Assembly (NCBI GenBank): GCA_029062005.1
Contig: JAIDQZ010000135.1
Coordinates: 51,462 to 109,614 of the forward strand
Reading direction: 5' to 3'
From: Muribaculaceae bacterium
GTDB lineage: Bacteria; Bacteroidota; Bacteroidia; Bacteroidales; Muribaculaceae
DNA: 58,153 nt
The notes beneath the pieces were generated by a model. That model was given only the letters and a program-made list of their open reading frames with translations. It had not been told where the DNA came from and made no database searches. Each line of letters starts with the position of its first letter. The stretch's first letter is position 1. Below, piece after piece: positions 8,604-17,410 of the stretch. The position numbers and the translations under genes were made by a program.

Positions 8604-9874
8604 ACACAATCATAATGGGGATTGCAGGAATGCTGGTCGCAGTAGTGCTGATCATTTACTTCAACCGGCAGATGCAACGCATAAGAAAAGACTATGAATC
8701 ACAATCTCTTGCCAAGGATTCTAATGCGGAAAGACTGTTAGCGCAACAACGATCGGAAATGGAGCAACGCATTGCAGCCCAACAACGGGAAATGGAAAAC
8801 CGACTTGCAATGCGACAGAGAGAGATGGAAGCAAGAATGAGGCAACAGGCTGCAGATGCAGAACAGCAGTCAAGAGTATATTTTAAAAATATTGCCGAGG
8901 AAGTCCTTCATAAGCAAAGCGAGTCTCTGAAGATGCAGAACAACGAAATGATGACTCTTGCTCTTGATCCCGTGAAAACGAAACTCGACGAATTTGCCAA
9001 AGCTGTATCAGACTCATATGTCAGGGAGACAGCCGACAGAAAGTCACTTGCCGACCAAATAGAACGCCTGATGAAACTTAACAGCGATATCGGCAAGGAA
9101 GCCAGAAACCTCACAACTGCACTAAAAGGAGATTCAAAGGTGCAGGGAGACTGGGGCGAGATGGTGCTTCAGACTCTCCTTGAGAGCGCAGGGATGGTGG
9201 AAGGACAGAATTTCTTTACTCAGGTGACACGTGACGAAGGAAACAGGATACTGACTGATGAAACCGGAAACCGCCTGCGTCCGGATGTGGTGGTAAATCT
9301 GCCGGACAACCATAAGATGGTGATCGATTCTAAAGTTTCACTCAAGGCTTATACAGAATACATGTCTGCATCTGACGATGAGGAAAGGGAGACCGCGGGG
9401 AAGCGGCACATAAGATCTGTAATGAATCATATTGATGAACTTGGTGACAAAAAATATCAGATCCATATAAATAAGGCTGCTGACCATATCATGATGTTTA
9501 TTCCAAATGAAGGGGCGTACTATGCCGCCATGCAGCTCAATCCTGACCTGTGGAAATATGCCTACGACCGCAATGTAGTGATTGTCTCCCCCACCCATCT
9601 ATTTTCAGTGATGCAGATAGTGGCACAGCTTTGGCAGCAGGACAGACAGAACAAATATGCCATGGAGATAGCCAAGGCAGGTGGAGAACTTTACGACAAG
9701 TTTGTAGATTATTATAACGACATGGCGAAGGTTGAGAAATCGATGCATGATGTGATGAAAAATTTCGACAGATGCCGTCAGGATGTGGAAAACCGGGTAG
9801 GGATAATGGCGAAAGCAAAGAAACTCAGGGAACTCGGAGCAAATGCCACAAAGCACCTTCCGGAAAAATTTTGA
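8600..9874 (+). CDS. rmuC: DNA recombination protein RmuC homologue
   Basis: The 424-residue protein has one N-terminal membrane helix (about 1-22), a long Gln/Glu/Arg-rich coiled coil (about 25-110), then the RmuC nuclease-like core with KVQGDWGEMVLQTLLE, RPDVVVNLPD, KMVIDSKVSLKAY, MFIPNEGAYYAA and VIVSPTHLFSVMQIV. The family belongs to the PD-(D/E)XK-like nuclease group and limits inversion at short inverted repeats in E. coli. The biochemical activity is not established. It overlaps the apbE stop by 4 bp, so it is co-transcribed. Confidence 0.93.
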   Translation: MNTIIMGIAGMLVAVVLIIYFNRQMQRIRKDYESQSLAKDSNAERLLAQQRSEMEQRIAAQQREMENRLAMRQREMEARMRQQAADAEQQSRVYFKNIAEEVLHKQSESLKMQNNEMMTLALDPVKTKLDEFAKAVSDSYVRETADRKSLADQIERLMKLNSDIGKEARNLTTALKGDSKVQGDWGEMVLQTLLESAGMVEGQNFFTQVTRDEGNRILTDETGNRLRPDVVVNLPDNHKMVIDSKVSLKAYTEYMSASDDEERETAGKRHIRSVMNHIDELGDKKYQIHINKAADHIMMFIPNEGAYYAAMQLNPDLWKYAYDRNVVIVSPTHLFSVMQIVAQLWQQDRQNKYAMEIAKAGGELYDKFVDYYNDMAKVEKSMHDVMKNFDRCRQDVENRVGIMAKAKKLRELGANATKHLPEKF

Positions 9875-9891
9875 GGAAATTACCGCAATTT

Positions 9892-9949
9892 CATCTTTAC
9901 ATAGATGATTTTAGTAATCTCATCCTTATATAGATGATTTTATCGCCAT
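9892..9949. repeat. Two 29-bp tandem repeats with a CATC-N8-GATG palindrome
   Basis: Units start at 9892 and 9921, 29 bp apart, and share CATC-N8-GATGATTTTA. Half-sites are 9892-9895/9904-9907 and 9921-9924/9933-9936. The second palindrome ends 17 bp before the -33 element of the lyase promoter. Unit length and placement match the array at 7331-7417, although the half-sites differ. Likely regulator sites. Confidence 0.65.
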
Positions 9950-9953
9950 CATT

Positions 9954-9984
9954 TTTGAAAAAATAAATACTTTAACTATCTTTG
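9954..9984 (+). promoter_or_regulatory. Promoter of the PL9 lyase gene
   Basis: TTTG (9954-9957), 19 bp, TATCTTTG (9977-9984): a full match to the Bacteroidota consensus. The predicted start near 9990 gives a leader of about 44 nt before the ATG at 10034. Confidence 0.8.
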
Positions 9985-10033
9985 CATCCTGAAAACATAT
10001 TATAAAGATATTACTCAACAACCTAACATACCT

Positions 10034-13000
10034 ATGATCAAAAAACTATTTGCTCTTACTTTAGCCGTAGGCGGATTGCAGACTATCTCCGCCCAGACTT
10101 ACGGCTATTTGTCAGAGGGATTTGAAAATCAACTTTTTTCAAAATCCGCTGCCACCGTATCCGCACCAAGCGGACTATGGACTATGAACAAAAACACGAA
10201 CACCAACGCACAAGCTTACGACGGAAGCTACTCTCTTCTAATAAGCCAAAAGGCGGGAATCATACTTCCGGAACTTTCCGAGGGTGCGGGCAGCCTCATA
10301 TATTACGCGCTTGATAACAACCGAGAGGTCACCGTGCAGGTGTCAACTGACAAAGTCAGTTGGGAAACAGTCGAAGCATACAAGGAGACATCATCCTGGA
10401 CCAAGCATACTGTTGCCATAAACCGACCGGATGTGCGCTGGCTCAAGATTTCAACGTCTTCTAACAATAATTTCTATCTTGACGATATTCTTGTCACCAA
10501 ACCGGATGGTACGGACGCTAATGGAAATCTCGTGGTGTGCAATTTAGATCTGCCATATTTCACCAACGATTTTGAACATTCGTTTTATCCGCAGCAACGC
10601 GAGGATGCTTCATCAGAAAAAAGTTTCAACGTGAATGGAGAAGGCGAATGGCTTTATCTCAACGCCTATAAAGGCACTAACGCCTCCTATATCGCCGACG
10701 GGTCAGCACGTGCCCTAAGAATGCTCAAAAATTCATCTTATGTCGTAACTCCGGTGCTGAGCCAAGGAGTTGTCAAACTAACATTCGATGAGGGCAGAAC
10801 CGGCAAGAAACTCAAAATCTATACATCTGACGATGCCGGTGCCAACTGGAATTTCCTTCGTGAGATCCAATCAGATACAAAAAACAGTATCATTATCAAC
10901 GAGAAGAACGTAAACCGCCTGAAGATAGCCAATGAATCATCAAGCGATGCGGACATCGACAATATTACCGTTATGGCTTTTCCTGAAGGCATCCCTGCCA
11001 CAATTTCAACCGGACAACCGATTGAAATCGGAAATTCCAAAGCTACAGTCGCAGGCGAAATCTTAGACGAAGGTTCGTCACAAGTGAAGCATTACGGAAT
11101 CTGTTGGGCTGTGGGAGAAGAACCTTCAGTCAGTTCAAATTATGTCGAGGCTTCTTCCCCGAAATTCAACGTAACACTTTCCGGACTACCTGCCGATACA
11201 GAAATCAGTTATCGCGCCTACGCTTTAAGCCTTGCCGGCGTCGGCTACGGAGAGGTGAAGAAATTCTCGACACTTCCTCCGGCACTTCCCCTGATAGAGA
11301 CCGTATCGATAGTTCCGGATGATTATTCCGACGAGCAGTCCATATATCTTATCGTCAAAGGCAAGCTGATCGACAACGGAGGAACTGATATAATCGAATC
11401 CGGAGTCTGCTATTCAACTGAAAGCTTGCCTACAATCGACAGCAATAAGATCAAAGGGGTATTGAAAGACGATAGTTTTTCCGCAATAATAGCTCTACAG
11501 CCATCCACTCACTATTTCGTGCGCACATACGCGATAAATTCAGTGGGAATCAGCTACGGCAATGAGATGGAAATCACCACAGATGAGATATCGGTTCCTG
11601 CTTATGACCACAACGTCTACTATTGTGACCCTTCAGGCGACGATATCACAGCTGACGGTTCAGAAAGCAAACCATTTTATTCGCTCCAAAAGGCTGCCGA
11701 CCTTGTGAAGGCAGGCGATATCATCTATATGAAAGCTGGAATATATGAATATCAGGATCGAATAAACATCAATGCCATCGGAGCTCCTAACAGCGGTATG
11801 ATCCGCCTTGAGGCTCTTGGCGGAAGAGCAGTGCTCGACTTTAAAGATCAGAAAATCCTTGATGCAAATCAAGGGATCAGACTTACGGGAAGTTATTGGC
11901 ACATATATGGGCTTGACATAATGAATGCCGGCGACAACGGTCTGCTTATCGAACGCAACAAGCCATCCGGAGGTTCTTACGCCGATGTGGCAGCAAATGT
12001 CGATGAAGCACATGACAACGTAATAGAAAACTGCACATTCGTGCGTTGCGCCGACACGGGATTGCAGATGAAAAACCTTGCATCCTACAACCGGGTCATA
12101 AACTGCGATGCTTATTATAATTGCGATCCAGATCACGGCGATGCAGATGGCTTTGCTGTCAAGATATCGCATGGCACCGGAAATTATTTCTACGGATGCC
12201 GCGCATGGCAGAATTCTGACGACGGATGGGATCAGTTCATCAAGAAGGATGGTGGTTTCCCTGACGATATAACCACCACTCTCGAACACTGCTGGGCTTT
12301 CGAAAACGGTTTCCTCGAAGATGGCTCGCGTAGCTCGGGCAACGGCAACGGTTTTAAACTTGGCTCGGATCAGGGACGGAACAATGTGATTTTAAATCGC
12401 TGCATGACGTTTGACAATCTAAACAAAGGATTTGATCAGAATCATAATACCGGACATATGATTCTTAACAACTGTTCAGGATTTTCCTCCAAAGACACTT
12501 CGGGCAAGAGCAGATACAGCTACCGCCTCGACGAGCCTGTTGCCGCTGACCATGAAATTCGTCTCACCAACTGCGTGGCTATAAGCGACGGCATAGCAGA
12601 CCGCAATAAATCGGCGTATGCGCCTCACAGTGTGACAGGCATTCTCATCACATCCGATCTCAACACTCTTCCTTCTGACTATGTAACCATAAATCCTGAA
12701 GGAATGAAGGGTCCGAGAAATGAAGATGGATCTCTTCCTGATATTGATTTCATGAATATACTTCCCGGCAATACAAAACTCATAGATGCCGGAAGCGAAG
12801 TCATTCCATTTGATGGTCAAAACAGATACTCCACCGGCATCCAATACACTGGCACCGCTCCTGATCTCGGATATCGTGAAACGGACAATCAATTAGGCGT
12901 ACACCAGGTGACCATCTCTTCCAACTCATCATCCGCGCTTCACGCCGTGGCAACGCGCAACGGTTCCGTCATCCTCACTGTAGACGGGGCGACCGCTACG

Positions 13001-13165
13001 GATAGTTTCTCCTTCGTACTGACGGATATCAACGGACGGATAATCGAATCAGGTCGCTTCATCGGTCACACAGTGACCATAACTCCGGAAGCGCAACCGG
13101 GAACTTTTCTAATTGTCCGAGTGGCTGGCGACAATACGGATTGCGCTGTAAAGATCAAGATGTAA
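10034..13165 (+). CDS. Secreted polysaccharide lyase family 9 (pectate lyase-like), multi-domain
   Basis: The 1043-residue protein begins with a signal peptide (about 1-20). Two beta-sandwich jelly-roll-type segments (about 25-160 and 170-315) and two FnIII-like segments (about 320-515) precede the parallel beta-helix lyase. Known PL9 pectate lyases bind Ca2+ through Asp residues and use a Lys base. The matching residues here are Asp705 (GDADGF), Asp729/Asp730/Asp733 (SDDGWD) and Lys775 (NGFKLG), and the 24-residue gap between the first two sites is as I recall it for Pel9A. The C terminus (about 950-1043) resembles a sorting tail. Likely activity is beta-elimination of pectic galacturonan or rhamnogalacturonan outside the cell or in the periplasm. 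It has its own promoter and terminator. No susC/susD or other carbohydrate-active gene lies beside it, so it stands outside a usual utilisation locus. Confidence 0.88.
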   Translation: MIKKLFALTLAVGGLQTISAQTYGYLSEGFENQLFSKSAATVSAPSGLWTMNKNTNTNAQAYDGSYSLLISQKAGIILPELSEGAGSLIYYALDNNREVTVQVSTDKVSWETVEAYKETSSWTKHTVAINRPDVRWLKISTSSNNNFYLDDILVTKPDGTDANGNLVVCNLDLPYFTNDFEHSFYPQQREDASSEKSFNVNGEGEWLYLNAYKGTNASYIADGSARALRMLKNSSYVVTPVLSQGVVKLTFDEGRTGKKLKIYTSDDAGANWNFLREIQSDTKNSIIINEKNVNRLKIANESSSDADIDNITVMAFPEGIPATISTGQPIEIGNSKATVAGEILDEGSSQVKHYGICWAVGEEPSVSSNYVEASSPKFNVTLSGLPADTEISYRAYALSLAGVGYGEVKKFSTLPPALPLIETVSIVPDDYSDEQSIYLIVKGKLIDNGGTDIIESGVCYSTESLPTIDSNKIKGVLKDDSFSAIIALQPSTHYFVRTYAINSVGISYGNEMEITTDEISVPAYDHNVYYCDPSGDDITADGSESKPFYSLQKAADLVKAGDIIYMKAGIYEYQDRININAIGAPNSGMIRLEALGGRAVLDFKDQKILDANQGIRLTGSYWHIYGLDIMNAGDNGLLIERNKPSGGSYADVAANVDEAHDNVIENCTFVRCADTGLQMKNLASYNRVINCDAYYNCDPDHGDADGFAVKISHGTGNYFYGCRAWQNSDDGWDQFIKKDGGFPDDITTTLEHCWAFENGFLEDGSRSSGNGNGFKLGSDQGRNNVILNRCMTFDNLNKGFDQNHNTGHMILNNCSGFSSKDTSGKSRYSYRLDEPVAADHEIRLTNCVAISDGIADRNKSAYAPHSVTGILITSDLNTLPSDYVTINPEGMKGPRNEDGSLPDIDFMNILPGNTKLIDAGSEVIPFDGQNRYSTGIQYTGTAPDLGYRETDNQLGVHQVTISSNSSSALHAVATRNGSVILTVDGATATDSFSFVLTDINGRIIESGRFIGHTVTITPEAQPGTFLIVRVAGDNTDCAVKIKM

Positions 13166-13198
13166 AGACCACGTCGTTCTGAATTACTTAATATATCA

Positions 13199-13256
13199 GC
13201 TCCGGCTCATAGACCGTACATTACAAAGTGACGATTTATGAGCCGGAGCCTCTTTT
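13199..13256 (+). terminator. Intrinsic terminator after the PL9 gene
   Basis: Perfect 12-bp arms (13199-13210 and 13238-13249, GCTCCGGCTCAT and its complement) enclose a 27-nt loop and are followed by CTCTTTTTA. It lies between two convergent genes. Confidence 0.75.
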
Positions 13257-13264
13257 TACTAATA

Positions 13265-15454
13265 TCATAATTTTGGATTCGGAACAAACCAGCCTATGGA
13301 GACACCGAAATTCCAGCCATTGAGAGGCGTGCAATAAGAAGCCGAAACAGATATCGACGCAAAGGGAAGGGTACCAACTACGCTCACCCTGCCCAAAAAT
13401 TCAGTCTTACTGAACGGGGCACGCCATTGCAAAGAGTCACGGAACTTAGTAAACACATATGCATCTCCCCTCAATTGAATCCGCTGGAAAAGTTTCCATA
13501 CGGGTATTGCACCCAACGCCATATAGTCATCTCCTCTGAGTTCCGGCACATAGCAATTGTCCATGGACTCCAATGGCATGAATGAATAGGCTGTCATGAG
13601 GTCAGTCTTCCTATCCGTAAAACGTCTGCCAACAGATATGCCGCCTTGTGCAAGAGCTCCGATATTGAAATTATTAGCCACTGAATAATAATTATTCCAA
13701 AGGATATCGAACTTTCCTCTCCATACAGCATCAGAGATAAATTTAGAAGCATCCTGAGACATTACTTTTGAAGTCATCCTCATTCCGCTCAGAGATGCAT
13801 AAAATCTTCTGCCTGTTTCAGGAAAAGTGCGCTCGCCCAAAGTATTGTATTCATATTCGAGCATAGCCTTTCCAGTCCTAACCTTGTACTGCTCTCCATA
13901 TGCTGCCGACACTTTGAAAAGTCCGGATCTTCCATGACCTACCTCATATGCACCCCTTACGAAGTTGACATTTGAAACAAATGATTCTATATTGGCACTG
14001 CTGAAGAAAAACGGCAGATTGTCATAGTATTTCTTCTTTGACGCAACTCCCTCAAGCGAAATGTAAGAGGGATTGTATGAATTAAGCCTGATTCTGCCTT
14101 TAAGCCGTGCCGCCACGTATGACTGTCCACCCCACAATGAAAGCAGGGCATCGAGCGAATTCTTCTTAAGCGAATGGTAGCCAATTCCTGCGTAAATAAA
14201 ACTACCGACTCCCGTCGAGAGCCATCCGCCTGCAGAAGCCCTCCAGGGGTGCTTCAGGGTGGCCTTCAACACAAGATCATCACCATCAGCTTCAGGAAGT
14301 ATCTCTTCCACGTCTCCCTGCGAAATCGCATTGTAATATGCCTCCTCTACATCTGCGATAGATATTTCTCCGTCTTTGCGCTCCCTGCTTTTGAAGACAG
14401 ACACAAGGTAATCGCGGTTCTTACCTTTTACTCCGGGAGTCGACACTGCCTTGAATGTAACCTCGGGAACCTTTTCAGCAAATTTCGCCCTGCGATGATT
14501 TACCTCGGCAAGGGGACGACGTGCCTTTAGTCTGGATTTAATGGAATCCACCCATTGCAGACCCGTCTTGTATCCTATGTCATATATTGCCTGTGCCTGA
14601 TCAAACGAAAGCACGCCATATGCCGACACCGGAACCTGGATCTTTATGCCGATCCTGGGATCAAGTGAGTAGTCATTGTTCTGGATTATCAGGTCTTCCA
14701 GTTCGGAATACATGTTATTCACATTCGGCTTGCCGTCGGGATTGGATACGGATACACCTATTATGAAATCCGGATGAAAGTCCTCGCGCATTACGTCGAC
14801 AGGAAAATTATCATATATTCCTCCGTCAAAAGCAAGGACACTGTCTACCATTATTGACCGATATACAAGCGGAAACGACATTGACCCTCGCACGGACTCC
14901 CCGAGAGAACCGCTTCTGCATACAACCTTGTGCTTTTTATATACATCCGAGAAGACACACCTGAAAGGGACAAAAAGTTTATCGAAGTCTCCTCCGCACG
15001 CTCTTGTATAGGGAGTGAAGAGCTTCAGAAACTCTATATTCATAGGTGTAGGATTTATAAGACTCTTGGGAAGCACCTGCGATGCAATGTTGACATTATC
15101 GCCTCCAAAGCTTATCTTTCCCCATTCAGGAGTAGGCTCCGGACTGCTGACATATGAAAGGTTCTTTTTATTTACCACGCCACTGCTCCAGTTAAGGAAA
15201 TCTTTTGATGTCATCATATTCAACATCGAATCCGGAGTCCAACCGCAGCTATACAGCGAACCGACTATAGAACCCATTGAAGTTCCCGCCACATAGTCAA
15301 TCGGAATATCATTATCCTCAAGAGCTTTGATTACTCCCACATGTGCAACTCCGCGTGCTCCTCCGCCGCTTAATACAAGACCGACCTTGTCGGCAGCATG
15401 GGTAGCCACAACTGCCAGCAAGGTCGCCAATATGACTAAGGTTCTGTTTTTCAT
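13265..15454 (-). CDS. Patatin-like phospholipase fused to an outer-membrane beta-barrel
   Basis: The 729-residue protein has a signal peptide (about 1-20), then a patatin hydrolase domain with the oxyanion loop GGGARG (30-35), the nucleophile Ser59 in GTSMG and the Asp210 of DGG, so the Ser-Asp dyad is intact. After about residue 330 comes a POTRA-like segment (about 335-400) and then a C-terminal region of alternating amphipathic strands ending in a terminal aromatic-rich strand, as in Omp85/TamA-like barrels. The layout resembles type Vd autotransporters of the PlpD kind. The predicted reaction is lipid acyl ester hydrolysis, with the enzyme anchored at or passed through the outer membrane. 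The gene is single, with a strong AT-rich inverted repeat right before its start codon. Confidence 0.88.
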   Translation of the reverse strand: MKNRTLVILATLLAVVATHAADKVGLVLSGGGARGVAHVGVIKALEDNDIPIDYVAGTSMGSIVGSLYSCGWTPDSMLNMMTSKDFLNWSSGVVNKKNLSYVSSPEPTPEWGKISFGGDNVNIASQVLPKSLINPTPMNIEFLKLFTPYTRACGGDFDKLFVPFRCVFSDVYKKHKVVCRSGSLGESVRGSMSFPLVYRSIMVDSVLAFDGGIYDNFPVDVMREDFHPDFIIGVSVSNPDGKPNVNNMYSELEDLIIQNNDYSLDPRIGIKIQVPVSAYGVLSFDQAQAIYDIGYKTGLQWVDSIKSRLKARRPLAEVNHRRAKFAEKVPEVTFKAVSTPGVKGKNRDYLVSVFKSRERKDGEISIADVEEAYYNAISQGDVEEILPEADGDDLVLKATLKHPWRASAGGWLSTGVGSFIYAGIGYHSLKKNSLDALLSLWGGQSYVAARLKGRIRLNSYNPSYISLEGVASKKKYYDNLPFFFSSANIESFVSNVNFVRGAYEVGHGRSGLFKVSAAYGEQYKVRTGKAMLEYEYNTLGERTFPETGRRFYASLSGMRMTSKVMSQDASKFISDAVWRGKFDILWNNYYSVANNFNIGALAQGGISVGRRFTDRKTDLMTAYSFMPLESMDNCYVPELRGDDYMALGAIPVWKLFQRIQLRGDAYVFTKFRDSLQWRAPFSKTEFLGRVSVVGTLPFASISVSASYCTPLNGWNFGVSIGWFVPNPKL

Positions 15455-15455
15455 A

Positions 15456-15491
15456 ATAATAGTATAAAGTGGATTCGTATTATACTATTAT
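15456..15491 (-). promoter_or_regulatory. 12-bp inverted repeat directly upstream of the patatin gene start
   Basis: ATAATAGTATAA (15456-15467) and its exact complement (15480-15491) are separated by 12 bp. The inner end lies one base before the start codon (15454-15452). In the mRNA this would fold over the translation start region. As DNA it could equally be an operator. No good TAnnTTTG box was found in the 115-bp gap (15455-15569). Confidence 0.55.
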
Positions 15492-15569
15492 CAACAAACA
15501 AAGAACGATTTAGATTAACTAACTTTAAAAAATATTAATAATGTTGCTTTCTCAAGATCAAGCATAAGC

Positions 15570-17390
15570 TTAAGAAAGCATAGCTATCTTCTGCTGTATC
15601 TGCTCGATATCCTGCTCGATAAGCTTGATCTTGCGCTCAAGATCCTTCAGCATGGAATTACCTGCACTCGACTTGATATTGAAGAAGCCCATATTGTTCT
15701 GGTATGTCTTCAGATCATTCTTTTTCGCTTCAAGCTGACGAATGAGATAATCTTTTTCCTTCTTTACTTTGGATGAATCATCCTTTATGTCCTCCATCTT
15801 TTGCTCGAAACGGCGCATGCTGTTGCGGCTTTCCTTCGCATCGAATGAATTATATATCTTGTCGCAAATTTCGCGATATTCAGCGCGGAGCTGATCTTTC
15901 ACCTTGAATGGGACATGACCAATTGCATTCCATTTATCCTGCAGCTCACGCACGAGAGGAAGCAGCTGCCTGCGATCTAATTCGAGATCAAGTGCTTTAA
16001 GCTGCCCGATGACCTCGCGTTTCGCCTCAAGATTGGCATTCTCCTCTTTCCTTCTGTCGCCATTTTCTGCCTTTCTGCGGTCAAAGACGGCATTGCAAGC
16101 AGTAGTAAATCTGTTCCACACTTCGTCTGAGTGCTTGCGTCCTGCACTTCCAATCTTCTTCCATTCATCGCGCAGCTTCTGGACAGTCTCTACAGCCGCA
16201 CCTATCTTCTCTTCGGCTGCAAGAGCCTCAGCTTTCTCACACAATTCAAGTTTCTTCTTAAGGTTTTCGTTGTATTCATCCTTCACACGATGGAAATATT
16301 CAGCCTTAGCCTTGAAGAACTCGTCACAGACATTACGGAAGCGTGTATAAAGAGCGGCGTTATTCTTCCTTGAAGCGAAACCTGTCTCCTTCCAGCGTGC
16401 CTGAAGCTCAATTATTTTTTTTGTAGCTTCATCCCAGCCGTTGAATGTATCGGGAAGAGCTGCGCCAATAGCCTCAGCTTCCTCACACAGTTTATTCTTG
16501 GCTTCCTCATTGGCTGCTTCAGTAGCCTTTCTGCCCTCGAAATATTCCTGATGACGCTTTCTTATCACTGAAGAGGCCTCACGGAATTCTTCCCAAAGAG
16601 GTTCACGGAATTCTTTGGCTACCGGACCGGTCTCTCTCCATTCATTATGGAGGGTCATTAGCTTGTTGATGGCATCTACCACATCCGGATTCTCTGCAAG
16701 AGCCTTCGCCTGCTCCACAAGCTGACGCTTCGTCTCCAGATTTTTCTTGAAGTCAAGATCGCGGAGTTCCTTGTTCATCTTCAACTGGTCATAGAAAAGC
16801 TCTACAGAAGTCTGGAACTCTTTCCAAAGTGCAGTGACGGCAGTCTCCGGAAGATCAGTTTTTTCCTTGAACTGCTTCTGGAGATCCTGGAATTTCTGGA
16901 AATTGACATTTACGTTATCAATATCTCCTGCTATCTCCTTGATCTGATCAAGCAAAGCCTGCTTTTCTTCAAGATTTGCCTGTCTTAATTTCTGATCTGC
17001 TTCAAGCCATGCTGCACGAATATCGCGGAACCGAGCGAACAAATCTCGCATCTCCGCCTCACCTTCATCCGGGACAGATACAAACTCCGCCGGATTGCCA
17101 CCTTCAGCAATATGCTTTTCGAGTTCCGCAAGCGTCTCTTTGTTTCTCAGGGCGAAATAAGCGCCTTTGATAGCCTGGGCTTCATGGTGTTCGGTAGCTC
17201 TGGATTCCTCTACAATAGCGCGAAGCGCATCAAGGAGTTCACTTTTTGACATTTCTGAAAAGCGTGGCTTACGCTCTTCCGCTTCTGCTTCAGGAGTCTC
17301 TTCATTAACTGTTTCTACGCTAACTGTCTCTACTCCGGGGGTGGGTTCAGGAAGTTCCACTTCTGAAACATTCTTAACTTCGTCAGTCAT
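15570..17390 (-). CDS. DUF349 domain-containing protein
   Basis: The 606-residue cytoplasmic protein has an acidic N-terminal segment (about 1-50) and a series of helical DUF349 repeats with the pattern LxxxWKxxGxxxRxxxxxLWxxFRxxxxxFF, for example around residues 260-280, 335-350 and 410-440. It closes with a coiled coil (about 540-606). The molecular role of DUF349 proteins in Bacteroidota is not known to me. It lies 20 bp downstream of the cyclophilin gene on the same strand, so it is probably the last gene of a three-gene operon. Confidence 0.85.
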   Translation of the reverse strand: MTDEVKNVSEVELPEPTPGVETVSVETVNEETPEAEAEERKPRFSEMSKSELLDALRAIVEESRATEHHEAQAIKGAYFALRNKETLAELEKHIAEGGNPAEFVSVPDEGEAEMRDLFARFRDIRAAWLEADQKLRQANLEEKQALLDQIKEIAGDIDNVNVNFQKFQDLQKQFKEKTDLPETAVTALWKEFQTSVELFYDQLKMNKELRDLDFKKNLETKRQLVEQAKALAENPDVVDAINKLMTLHNEWRETGPVAKEFREPLWEEFREASSVIRKRHQEYFEGRKATEAANEEAKNKLCEEAEAIGAALPDTFNGWDEATKKIIELQARWKETGFASRKNNAALYTRFRNVCDEFFKAKAEYFHRVKDEYNENLKKKLELCEKAEALAAEEKIGAAVETVQKLRDEWKKIGSAGRKHSDEVWNRFTTACNAVFDRRKAENGDRRKEENANLEAKREVIGQLKALDLELDRRQLLPLVRELQDKWNAIGHVPFKVKDQLRAEYREICDKIYNSFDAKESRNSMRRFEQKMEDIKDDSSKVKKEKDYLIRQLEAKKNDLKTYQNNMGFFNIKSSAGNSMLKDLERKIKLIEQDIEQIQQKIAMLS

Positions 17391-17410
17391 GGCACGTTGA
17401 GGTTATGTTG

